A stretch of DNA of 64,000 nt from Alopecurus myosuroides (lineage: Eukaryota; Streptophyta; Magnoliopsida; Poales; Poaceae), in the NCBI GenBank assembly GCA_028641055.1, contig CM054060.1, positions 61,409,371-61,473,370 of the forward strand. The letters are read 5' to 3'. Shown one piece after another: positions 50,588 through 61,800 of the stretch (positions within the stretch are counted from its first letter, which is position 1; each line of letters starts with the position of its first letter). The notes under the pieces were generated by a model. The model worked only from the letters and a program-made list of their open reading frames with translations, had not been told where the DNA came from and ran no database searches. Both the position numbers and the translations under genes were made by a program.

Positions 50588-51247
50588 CTAAAGATAAACA
50601 AGAAATTTGTGGACCATGTATTTAGTTCCTCTGAAGAAGGAGCGGAACTCCACGAGCGAGACGAGCGACCGCCGCCGCCGGCACTTCGACGGGGGATGCA
50701 CGACCCGATCACCGAGGTGTGGGTGCCCCTACCCCATATCCCTGGGGAATGGCTTCAGAGTTCGCGCGAGCGCGAGTTCCCGGAGTTGATCGAGCGCTGG
50801 GAGGCCTCGTTCTCCGTCCGCCACGCAATCGCCTCGCCGGAAATTCAGCCGGGGACGCTCATCCTGCGCCGTGAAGCAGAGAGGATAGTGCTCATTGATG
50901 GAGGGGAGAGAGTGGTGGATGCTCGTTGCCTTCAGGAGGGTGAGCAGGTCCAGATCGGGAAGGCGATCGAGTTTCTAGCACACACGGTGACGCCGCGGGC
51001 CCTGCTACCACGCTCGGCGGCGATTATTCCGGTCAGATCTGCAGTGGCGTCCCCGAGCAGGAATATTCCTAGGCTAAAGCCGGGCGGGGTGGAACAAGAG
51101 GGCAGTAAACGTGCTGTTAGCCCACAGAGCCCACAGGCTACAGTGAAGGCCCGTCTAATGGAGGAACCATTGACTGAAAAGGGCTCCCGGAAATCGACCC
51201 CCGCATTTCTCCTACCAGAGCTCCTCTCCCTTCTGGTTTCCATCTAG
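50588..51247 (+). CDS. Unrecognised open frame
   Basis: This is the well-formed part of a long plus-strand frame (open from 50498) ending at 51247. It contains a DPITEVWVPLPHIPGEW block and LRREAERIVLIDGGERVVDARC. No domain is recognised, and the frame overlaps a GC-rich zone where open frames are common. It may be the 5' part of the zinc-knuckle pseudogene that follows, in a different phase, or a separate captured gene fragment. No promoter is evident. Confidence 0.25.
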   Translation, partial: LKINKKFVDHVFSSSEEGAELHERDERPPPPALRRGMHDPITEVWVPLPHIPGEWLQSSREREFPELIERWEASFSVRHAIASPEIQPGTLILRREAERIVLIDGGERVVDARCLQEGEQVQIGKAIEFLAHTVTPRALLPRSAAIIPVRSAVASPSRNIPRLKPGGVEQEGSKRAVSPQSPQATVKARLMEEPLTEKGSRKSTPAFLLPELLSLLVSI

Positions 51248-51476
51248 GATTTCACTCGAGGCGGCGCCGGCGGAATCGTTTGGGTGGTGGCGAGGGAAGG
51301 CGGGGGAGATCACAGGTCGTCCGCTTAGGTAGCTGCTTCACCGCCACGCCGAGAGCCGCAACAGCACGCTCCGTTGAGGAAGATGGGGGGGTCGGGGAGG
51401 CCGGTTCGCGGGGCGGAGAGGAGGAAGCGGCGGCGGTGGCAGGGGAGGCCACAACAACAACGCTCAAGATGAAGCA

Positions 51477-53489
51477 GTGCGCAACCTGGTTTGGCACCGG
51501 GACCCTCCACCTGGGGGCAGTGGAGGCCAAGAGGGTCCTGGTGTGGACCAATGGGAGGCTGCTGCTGCTCGAGAAGGGGGGAGCAAGGCCAAGGCGCAGG
51601 TGAAGATCCCACCCCCGACGGCACCTGCGAGGAATTCGGGATCTCCTCCGACAGGGAATCCTCCCTGCCTAAACTGCAATGTAAGTGGACACCTTGTTGC
51701 CTGCTGCCCTACGATTTGATGCGAGCGATGCGTGAAACTAGGGCATATGATGCAGATCTGCCAGGCAACGCTTCCGCGGGAGTGTGTTGCGGCCATGTGT
51801 GGTTTCCAGTCACCTGGGCAGGGATTCTTCTTTTCCCCTGATGCTTCTTCTGCTAAACAAGAGAAAGAGAGGTCTTCTAGCCTAGTGATTACTATCGTAG
51901 AGGGAGATCCTACTACTAGAGAGCTTGATCAGGAATGTACTGAATACCTGAGATCTAGTTGGAGATGCACGGCTAGGAGAATCAATGCTACTCAATTTAC
52001 CATGCGTTTTCCTAGTGTGAAAGAGGTACAAAGAACCTGCTATTTTGGTGGTCGTATGGAGATGAAGTTATGCAATGCTGTTTTGCACTTGGCTCCCTAG
52101 TCAGCTAATGTAGGTGCGAAGGGTATGTTGCACAAAGCATGGGTTAGAATCAGAAATATTCCTGTTGACAAAAGGTGTGATGCCAATGCTGCATATGTTG
52201 GGTCATTGGTTGGGGTCACACTTGAGATTGATCAAGCTACTTTACATAAACCTGAGTTTTGTCGCATCTTGTTGGGTTGTAGGGATATAACCAAGCTTCC
52301 TAAATCTGATGAGGGTGTCCTGGGAGATTATTTTTGCGATTTCCTATATGAGGTAGAGAATGTTGTGGCGCAGGCCCCCCCGCTACTCACATTTCGATTC
52401 CTGTGAGTGATTCATCCCTGCAGCCTTCTCCTAAAAGACACAGATATGGTCATTGTGCTGAGGACTGGGCTGCTTCCTCTGAAAGCCAAAATGCTTCTAC
52501 AAGCTATGTGGGAACTTGCTTTGGAAAGTCCTATTGTCATTCTTTACCAGTGGTTCCTGAGCATGAATCGGAAGAGGAGAGTGAAGATGATGAGGGATTG
52601 TTGATCGATGTGATTGCGAGAGAAAACATGAGCAAAATGACACACAAAGTTGAGATTAAAGATACAATAGGAGATACTCATGAGGTTAGCTTATTGTCCT
52701 CTGGAAAAAAAATTGCAACATGATTTGACTCTCGATAGGGGAGAGGGGAGGGTGCAAGCACCTATAACTCCCTTGGTTGAAAAAGAATGTAGCTCCCTGG
52801 AAAGTGCTGGTCAAGATTTTTTTTTGATTATATCATATGCTGGTGGGAGAGTCTTGGCCTATTGAACCTATTGTCACAGAATTGGAGAGCTCCAGTCCTG
52901 TGGAGGGAACCAATACGGCCTCCTACTCTGTTCAGTCCCCTCCCTCCCAAGTCTCTGAACCTGAGGAAGCTGAAAAAATTCCTGGAGAAGTTGATTTGGG
53001 AGTTGGGGCACGCAACCAGGCTGGAAAGATGGAGAATGTCAGGGAGAGAGCTGGTGCAATCTCCAAGAAAATAAACTTGGAATGTGAGTATAAATCTTCT
53101 GCTTGGTACTCTAATTCTTTTTCAGTTTTATCCAATTATGAAATTATGTCTACGTTGCTATGCCCACCGGCGGAGCTATGTGGAGTACATCGGGGGGGGG
53201 GGGGGGGGAGGGGAGGGGGGGCACCGCACCCCCCCCCCCCGACTTTGGATAATAAAGGGAGATTTTTTTGGGGAGACTTGGATGAAAGAAAATACATGTT
53301 TTTTGCCTCCATAATTTCTATTTTGCCCCCCCCCCCCCCGCCCCACACACATCCATCATGAGCAAGCTCTGCCACTGCCTATGCCCCTTACAGAAAGACA
53401 ATATCGGGGTCTCATTGATGTCGCTCCTTGTGATGCTGTTTTGGAGTATGCCGGTGGGAAATAGATGGTGCAATTGTCAGGATGTCTAG
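51477..53489 (+). pseudogene. CCHC zinc-knuckle / DUF4283-like pseudogene
   Basis: Two CX2CX4HX4C zinc knuckles lie in one frame (CLNCNVSGHLVACC, about 51667-51710; CERCVKLGHMMQIC, about 51720-51760). They are followed by a DUF4283-like region (AWVRIRNIPVDKRCD, LVGVTLEIDQATL, about 52130-52350) and an acidic Ser-rich tail with a basic PKRHR patch. Defects: TGA at 51717-51719 (Arg codon position, CpG-type change), TAG at 52098-52100 (Trp position), a frameshift at the C7 run 52375-52381, and further breaks after 52723. A hAT-type MITE sits in the tail at 53165. Related proteins are abundant in wheat and probably transposon-derived. The start is uncertain. Confidence 0.6.
53165..53377. mobile_element. 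hAT-type MITE with poly-G/poly-C arms
   Basis: A 213-base element with ends caccggcggagct and, inverted, cagtggcagagct, close to the CAGTGGCGGAGC ends of grass hAT MITEs. It is flanked by an 8-base duplication with one mismatch (gctatgcc 53157-53164; cctatgcc 53378-53385). Inside the left end is a G17 run (53192-53208); C12 (53229-53240) and C14 (53326-53339) runs are complementary to it, so the element can fold back on itself. It is inserted in the zinc-knuckle pseudogene. Confidence 0.7.
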
Positions 53490-53493
53490 GAGA

Positions 53494-53498
53494 TATAG
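53494..53498. repeat. Target-site duplication TATAG (left)
   Basis: TATAG precedes the large LTR element and recurs at 63445-63449. Confidence 0.92.
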
Positions 53499-56400
53499 TG
53501 TCGCACCCGGACTTCTAAGGGATACTCACAGTCCGTTAAACAGTAGATAAATGGCTTACGGGGCATACCGGCACCCGCATCTCAATATGAGCAGGCCAAC
53601 ACGTAAACGTATGACAACCATTCTCTACTATTCATCGTCTGCGCAAACCATCCCATAGAAATCCAGATACTTCCATTGACGTACTTCATAACATACACAC
53701 ATGGTACGCCAACGGCATTTGAACAATGGATATCACAACAGATCTCTAAGACACAAATAAATAGAAATAAGTTGCAAATAGCTCTCACTAGAGCAGAGAT
53801 AGCAAATACAATCATCCAGAGGACACATGTCCCAACAATTCATCATTACATCACAGCGGAAGCATCCAAAGTGTCTGAGTACAGACAAGATCCAAATAGG
53901 CCTAAGAGGCCGGAAACGAAAAGACGGAGCCCATCCACGAAGTCTCGGATCCTGCCCGGGTCCGCTATCTACTCGTCAGCAGCCTCGTCATACTCCACGT
54001 AGTAGCCACCATGGGGATCCTCGGAAACGTAGTCTGCGGAAACCACAACCCCAAAGGGGTCAGTACATAAACGTACTGGCAAGCAAGACTCACAGTTCAC
54101 CAAAGTGTGCCCGTCAACACCAAGCACAGATGCTTTGGGTTCAACGGAAGAAAGGGGTGATACAAAAGATGCGGCAGCGGGCTGCACTAACCAAATACAG
54201 AACATACTACAAATTCCGGCTAACAGAAAGGAGATAAGATAGCGTATCGTAACCAACTATAACTAACTCCAAACAAACCCATCCTGGATCTCGCCCCTTA
54301 TCCAAAGAAGCAATCCGAGGATAACTCACACAGTTGGATTAATGATGGGTCAAGTTATGGTGTCAATAAGACTGTTACTAGTCAAGTTATCATTAGTTAG
54401 GTGTATGTTGTTCTGAGTACTTGTTAGCCAGTACTTTCACCAAGTCATCCATAACCGCGGAAAACACGGCTTCTCGAGAAGATTTTCCCTGCAGGGGTGC
54501 ACCAATTTGGCCGTACACGTAAGAATAACCCGCCAGATGGAATGGCCCTTCCACCAAACGGGGCACTCAACACAACTCAACTCTTCTTCGCATCAAGCCC
54601 AAAGAACCACAATGCTGTGCGTGCGCGGCTAATCGAGCCCCACGAAGAAAAGGGGACCCTCATAGCACTCTAAGACCACGCCGCCCTAAATGCCGACTAC
54701 AAAAGTTCCACCCTGGCGCCAAGGGTTCGCACCTGCACATGCATGCATCAAATGGAAAGCCCGAACTAAGTGTGGCGATTTGGACGAGATGCGAATCGAA
54801 TCAAATTGAGGGGGGCGCCCATACACGCTTCCCACATGCGGTTAGTGCGCTCATCATGGATCAGTAGACAAGACCCTTTTCCTAATTAGGGTCGACACTA
54901 GCAGGCCTCAAAACCACGCCGGGCCTCCTGCCGGTGCCTTATCATCAAATTATTATTAACCATAACATTAACAGGTTGTTGTTTAACATCGAGCCCCAGA
55001 ACATAATGAAATATAGTAACAGAAAGTAACGGACAACAGACTCGAGCAAAACAACCCTAAGCATGCTAGTAAGACACGAGCATCAAGCAAAAAGGTTATG
55101 GGTGTGGAGGTGAGGCTATATCAGGGTTAAGGGATAACATGTGATAGGATCGGAACACAAGCAACGATTCATAAGGCTAGCAGAATAGACAACGGAAAGT
55201 ATCGGTATCCAATGTGGAAAGGAACACAATGGTTCATGTGAGTGAATACTTCCCTGCAAACTCAGCAGCCTGGTACTGAGCTAGATCCTCAGAAGGGGTG
55301 TCGTAAGTATCGTCTGTCTCAACGTCGTCGTCTATTCGAGAAGAAGCAAACAAACAACACAGAGAAACAAACAATCAATAACATGGCATAGTGCACAATC
55401 ATGGGATGATGCATGAACATTTAATTGATGCATCAAAATAAACTAGTTGACAAGATAACATGTTTAAATGGACCCATATGCAATTGGATTGCATATGGAA
55501 AGCCCATGAATTAAGGTTGGAATAATTGATCTACAACTAACCAACAGGTGTAAGTGTATTAGCATGATGCATGGATGAGGAAAACAAAAGAAACAACAAT
55601 AGAACCAATTTGAAATGAAGTTTACCAAGTTTGGAATTTTATTTATTAAGTTTTGAAATTTTGGTTACTTAAAGGTGTTACACAAGCATTTGTTGTTTTC
55701 ACCAATTTTAGTTGTTCAAAATAGATAACAAAGTTCATATTTGGAAAGAACACAAAATTTTAGGTGGAATACATGTTTCAATTGTTGAAAAAGGATTTAA
55801 GATGAATTACTTATGAATTAAACAAGTTTAAACAAGATTTAATTGGATTTAGTTCAAGTATGAATTTAATTGAATTTTTATTTGTTCAAAACATTAAATC
55901 AAATTCATATTTGAAAAGATTATACTTTTATGGTTTGAAAACATATTTTATAAGTTCAAAAATAATTTAATTTGAGCAAGTTATGAATTTAACAATATTA
56001 AATGATTTAAACAAGGTTTAAATCATTTAACCAATTTTAATTATTCAAAACATGAAACAAAGTTTATATTTGGAAAGGTGGTTCAATTTAGCATGGAAAA
56101 CATATTTTATTTGTTGAAGATGGATTTAAAATGAGTAAGTTATTAATTTGAAAATTTTAAATGCATTAATTAAGAAATAGTTGTTTTCAGCAATTTAACC
56201 TATTTAAAACAGAACACAAAATTGATATTTGCAAAGTTCATGAAAAATTGAATGGAAAACATATTTAGTTTGTTGAATTTGGAATTTTTATGCCCAAGTT
56301 ATGAATTTTGCAAAATTAAGTGAATTAAACAAGGATTCAAATATTTCACCAATTTAAAATATTCAAAACAGTAAAAAAAAATTATATTTGGGTAGAGCAT

Positions 56401-58056
56401 TTAATTTGGAGTGGAAAACATATTTAAAATGTTGAAATTGGAGTTAGAATGACTTATTTATGCAATTTCCAAAATTAGGTATTATTCTGCCATTTTAACT
56501 AATATCCAGGGACTTAGAATTTAATTGCAGGGACCTAGAAGATTAATAACGAGGACTGTTCTGTGAATAGAGGATTGTGCTGGCCTGGAAAAATAGAAGG
56601 GAAAAAGGGGGTTTAATCCCGGGGGTGGGATTCGAACCCACCACCCCCTGGGTGCGCGCAGCGGGCGCTAGCCACTGGGGTAGCTGAATGTTTGTTGACA
56701 GGAAGGGGAACTCGGGGGGATATCGTTCAGATAGCGTCTAACTGAACTTTCTGCAGGTTCAGTTACCTGAACCTGGGCGCGGACAGATTGACGAGGTCGA
56801 TCGCTGTCGCTGCGGTGTGCTCGCCGGAGAGGAGGGCAGGGATGCGTGCTCGCGGGTGTGGACGGAATGGAGGAGAGGGAGGAGAGTCGAGGGGGGGAGA
56901 GGGAGCTCACCGAGGGGGAATAGGAGAAGGGGACGGTGGCCGGCGGTGGAGAGGTGGCCGGCAGCGAAACATGGACGGCGGCGGCGACTCGGTGGCTCCC
57001 AGCCACCAAGGAGGGGTCGGAGAGGAAGAAGGAGTCGCGGGGAATCCATTCCCGCCGTTTGCCCGGGCGGAGGAGGTCCCTATCGTCGGCGATCGACGGA
57101 GAGAAAGGGTGGTGAGGTTCGGGTTCAGTTACAGAGAGGGGTGGAGCAGAGCAGAGAGATGGAGGTGGGAGGAGAGAAAATGGAGGCGGGGAGAGAGGAG
57201 GAGGGGGAAGAAGGGTTAGGGCAGGGGCTCGAGCTCGGGCTAGGGTTTTTAAGGGGGAGGAGAGGAGCTCCTGTCCGTTCCTCCTCTGAACCATTGACGT
57301 GGATGCAGGAGATTGCTGCCGTACGAGGAAGAAGATGAGCGAGGGGGTATGGGCCTGAGGGAGAGATGGTGGGCTGGGCCTGGCTGGCCTGCCCCTCTCT
57401 CCCTTTGCTGTTTTTTATTTTTTCTTTCTACTGTTTCTTTTTTTTTTGCTGAAAAGGAAAAAGGAAAAAGAGGAAAAGGATGGGGTTTTGAGGTTAGAAA
57501 TTTTTAGGAAAAAATTGTATTTGATTAAATTTGTAACAGTACCAACTTGTAAAGTTTAGTTTTTCCAAAATATTTAAATTATGTTGTTGTTTGAAATTTG
57601 ATTGAAATTAATATTAATTGAATAATTTGAATTAAGCAACTTAGAAGTTTTAAATTCAAGTTTATTTGAAATAAGTGATTGATTTGTTTTGTAAGTTTCA
57701 TAATTTCAAAATGTTTTCTATTTGAAATTGAATCTGAATTTAAAAATGTTTTGGTATTAAATGAAATATTGATTAGAAACAAATCAACAGTTTTGAAATC
57801 ACAACTTTAATGGAAACAAATAATTGTTTTGATTTGAATATTCATTTTGGAAATTGTAACATCACAAGTATGAAACAAAAGGTTTGAAATTTGGTTTGAA
57901 ATTCAAATAGAAAACAAAGGAAAACAAAGGAAAACAGAGGAAAACAATTGGAAAACAAAGCAAAACAAATGCAATGAACATGATGTCATGATGCAAAACA
58001 TAAAATAACAGAGAGCAAACATTCTTATGGCTGTTTTTCATACTTGGGATGTTACA
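53499..58056 (-). repeat. 3' LTR of the large element
   Basis: Minus-strand start TGTAACATCCCAAGTATG (58056) and end GGTGCGACA (53499). AT-rich tract 55620-56560, GC-rich leader 56600-57400. The 208-residue Pro/Ser-rich minus frame at 56668-57294 begins upstream of the TATA-like box and is not considered a gene. Confidence 0.93.
56602..56690 (-). other. tRNA-like Pol III A/B-box module in LTR (left copy)
   Basis: Minus strand: A-box match TACCCCAGTGG (56672-56682), B-box match GGTTCGAATCC (56628-56638, a perfect consensus) and a T5 run (56602-56606). The spacing matches a tRNA gene. It lies in the sense orientation of the LTR, downstream of the TATA-like box, inside the predicted leader RNA. 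Confidence 0.6.
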
Positions 58057-58074
58057 AAACGCCCCCCTTGAAGG
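58057..58074 (-). other. Polypurine tract of the large element
   Basis: The minus strand reads CCTTCAAGGGGGGCGTTT directly before the 3' LTR TG start, the usual form of the second-strand primer in this gypsy group. Confidence 0.8.
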
Positions 58075-58870
58075 AATCGCGCCCCGAGATTCCTACTGAG
58101 AAGAGAAAAGGTCTGGATACTTCTTGCGAAGATCCTCTTGAGCTGTGACACGTGAAACACATCGTGCACCTTGGATAGTTTTTCTGGAAGTTCAAGACGA
58201 TAGGCATCCCTGGCAACTCTTCTGGAAAGACGTCAGGGAATTCGCAAACCACCAAAACATTTTCGAGTAGAGGTAGAGGTTTTGCATCGAGGGTGTATAG
58301 CTGAATGGAACTTGATTCATTTGGAGAATAGACTATCTGGCCATAAGGGTGAAACAGAGTTATTGATTAGACTCCGGTAGAAGAACTGAAGTGGGAAGCA
58401 ACAACAAGGTTTCAATGGACGAAAAGGATGTTGAGAAGAACAGGATATCGAAGCAACATTCGGGAAACACGAGGCCAAAACACTCCTGAGGTACTACGAA
58501 AAACCCATCCGGGCTTCTAAAGGATCAATATCTACTGCTTAAGGAATAGAGGATCTGCTTCCGGGGCTTACACGCCTCCGTTCTCAATCGTGAGTAGGCA
58601 ACATGATAAATCATGTCACAACCACCTCCATTCCTATGGTCTAGTAGATATAACTATCCCTGAGAAACCAGGATACGTGAAAACCTAACTTGAAAGTTTA
58701 GATGAGAAGGGAAGAAAACGTTGCACTTCCTTACCAGAAAAGGGAGGGTGGGTGGGGAAAGAAATAAAAAGAACAGAATTCCTACTCTCACGTTTCATTT
58801 TTCCTATATAGCTACAAAATAGTTCCTAGACTCAACTGCGACCAGTAAAAGGGATCCTACAGGCAGACAT

Positions 58871-58882
58871 GCTCTGATACCA
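58871..58882 (-). other. Primer-binding site, initiator Met tRNA (large element)
   Basis: The minus strand reads TGGTATCAGAGC two bases inside the 5' LTR end, an exact match to the plant initiator-Met tRNA site. Confidence 0.9.
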
Positions 58883-58884
58883 TT

Positions 58885-61800
58885 TGTCGCACCCGGACTT
58901 CTAGGGGATACTCACAGTCCGTTAAACAGTAGATAAATGGCTTACGGGGCATACCGGCACCTGCATCTCAATATGAGCAGGCCAACACGTAAACGTGTGA
59001 CAACCATTCTCTACTATTCATCGTCTGCGCAAACCATCCCAATAGAAATCCAGATACTTCCATTGACGTACTTCATAACATACACACATGGTACGTCAAC
59101 GGCATTTGAACAATGGATATCACAACAGATCTCTAAGACACAAATAAATAGAAATAAGTTGCAAATAGCTCTCACTAGAGCAGAGATAGCAAATACAATC
59201 ATCCAGAGGACACATGTCCCAACAATTCATCATTACATCACAGCGGAAGCATCCAAAGTGTCTGAGTACAGACAAGATCCAAATAGGCCTAAGAGGCCGG
59301 AAACGAAAAGACGGAGCCCATCCACGAAGTCTTGGATCCTGCCCGGGTCCGCTATCTACTCGTCAGCAGCCTCGTCATACTCCACGTAGTAGCCACCATG
59401 GGGATCCTCGGAAACGTAGTCTGCGGAAACCACAGCCCCAAAGGGGTCAGTACATAAACGTACTGGCAAGCAAGACTCACAGTTCACCAAAGTGTGCCCG
59501 TCAACACCAAGCACAGATGCTTTGGGTTCAACGGAAGAAAGGGGTGATACAAAAGATGCGGCAGCGGGCTGCACTAACCAAATACAGAACATACTTCAAC
59601 TTCTGGCTAACAGAAAGGAGATAAGATAGCGTATCGTAACCAACTATAACTAACTCCAAACAAACCCATCCTGGATCTCGCCCCTTATCCAAAGAAGCAA
59701 TCCGAGGATAACTCACAAAGTTGGATTAATGATGGTTCAAGTTATGGTGTCAATAAGACTGTTACTAGTCAAGTTATCATTAGTTAGGTGTAAGTTGTTC
59801 TGAGTACTTGTTAGCCAGTACTTTCACCAAGTCATCCATAACCGCGGAAAACACGGCTTCTCGAGAAGATTTTCCCTGCAGGGGTGCACCAATTTGGCCG
59901 TACATGTAAGAATAACCCGCCAGATGGAATGGCCCTTCCACCAAGCGGGGCACTCAACACAACTCAACTCTTCTTCGCATCAAACCCAAAGAACCACATG
60001 CTGTGCGTGCGCGGCTAATCGAGCCCCACGAAGAAAAGGGGACCCTCATAGCACTCTAAGACCACGCCGCCCTAAATGCCGACTACAAAAGTTCCACCCT
60101 GGCGCCAAGGGTTCGCACCTGCACATGCATGCATCAAATGGAAAGCCCGAACTAAGTGTGGCGATTTGGACGAGATGCGAATCGAATCAAATTGAGGGGG
60201 GCGCCCATACACGCTTCCCACATGCGGTTAGTGCGCTCATCATGGATCAGTAGACAAGACCCTTTTCCTAATTAGGGTCGACACTAGCAGGCCTCAAAAC
60301 CACGCCGGGCCTCCTGCCGGTGCCTTATCATCAAATTATTATTAACCATAACATTAACAGGTTGTTGTTTAACATCGAGCCCCAGAACATAATGAAATAT
60401 AGTAACAGAAAGTAACGGACAACAGACTCGAGCAAAACAACCCTAAGCATGCTAGTAAGACACGAGCATCAAGCAAAAAGGTTATGGGTGTGGAGGTGAG
60501 GCTATATCAGGGTTAAGGGATAACATGTGATAGGATCGGAACACAAGCAACGATTCATAAGGCTAGCAGAATAGACAACGGAAAGTATCGGTATCCAATG
60601 TGGAAAGGAACACAATGGTTCATGTGAGTGAATACTTCCCTGCAAACTCAGCAGCCTGGTACTGAGCTAGATCCTCAGAAGGGGTGCCGTAAGTATCGTC
60701 TGTCTCAACGTCGTCGTCTATTCGAGAAGAAGCAAACAAACAACACAGAGAAACAAACAATCAATAACATGGCATAGTGCACAATCATGGGATGATGCAT
60801 GACCATTTAATTGATGCATCAAAATAAACTAGTTGACAAGATAACATGTTTAAATGGACCCATATGCAATTGGATTGCATATGGAAAGCCCATGAATTAA
60901 GGTTGGAATAATTGATCTACAACTAACCAACAGGTGTAAGTGTATTAGCATGATGCATGGATGAGGAAAACAAAAGAAACAACAATAGAACCAATTTGAA
61001 ATGAAGTTTACCAAGTTTGGAATTTTATTTATTAAGTTTTGGAATTTTGGTTACTTAAAGGTGTTACACAAGCATTTGTTGTTTTCACCAATTTTAGTTG
61101 TTCAAAATAGATAACAAAGTTCATATTTGGAAAGAACACAAAATTTTAGGTGGAATACATGTTTCAATTGTTGAAAAAGGATTTAAGATGAATTACTTAT
61201 GAATTAAATAAGTTTAAACAAGATTTAATTGGATTTAGTTCAAGTATGAATTTAATTGAATTTTTATTTGTTCAAAACATTAAATCAAATTCATATTTGA
61301 AAAGATTTGACTTTTATGGTTTGAAAACATATTTTATAAGTTCAAAAATAATTTAATTTGAGCAAGTTATGAATTTAACAATATTAAATGATTTAAACAA
61401 GGTTTAAATCATTTAACCAATTTTAATTATTCAAAACATGAAACAAAGTTTATATTTGGAAAGGTGGTTCAATTTAGAATGGAAAACATATTTTATTTGT
61501 TGAAGATGGATTTAAAATGAGTAAGTTATTAATTTGAAAATTTTAAATGCATTAATTAAGAAATAGTTGTTTTCAGCAATTTAACCTATTTAAATAGAAC
61601 ACAAAATTGATATTTGCAAAGTTCATGAAAAATTGAATGGAAAACATATTTAGTTTGTTGAATTTGGAATTTTTATGCCCAAGTTATGAATTTTGCAAAA
61701 TTAAGTGAATTAAACAAGGATTCAAATATTCCACCAATTTAAAATATTCAAAACAGTAAACAAAATTTATATTTGGGTAGAGCATTTAATTTGGAGTGGA

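Larger units (their letters stand above)
58057..58884 (-). mobile_element. 828-bp core of the large element (deletion derivative)
   Basis: From the 5' (right) side: primer site, about 600 bases of non-coding leader, then VVCEFPDVFPEELPGMP (about 58203-58252), the conserved stretch just before reverse transcriptase in Ty3/gypsy polyproteins. It is followed immediately, out of frame by one base, by the integrase C-terminal KVHDVFHVSQLKR block (about 58136-58175) and the end of the polyprotein next to the polypurine tract. Gag, protease, RT, RNase H and the integrase core are all gone. The element cannot move without help. Confidence 0.85.

Noticed and set aside
53827..54237. 136-codon plus frame repeated at 59214-59624
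   Set aside because: Antisense to the LTR, no domain, and duplicated only because both LTRs carry it.
56602..56690. A true tRNA gene
   Set aside because: The boxes are good but acceptor-stem pairing and an anticodon arm could not be drawn, so it is reported as tRNA-like only.
56668..57294. A 208-codon Pro/Ser-rich minus frame, identical in both large LTRs
   Set aside because: It lies in a pyrimidine-rich low-complexity zone, begins upstream of the TATA-like box, and its equality in the two LTRs follows from recent insertion.
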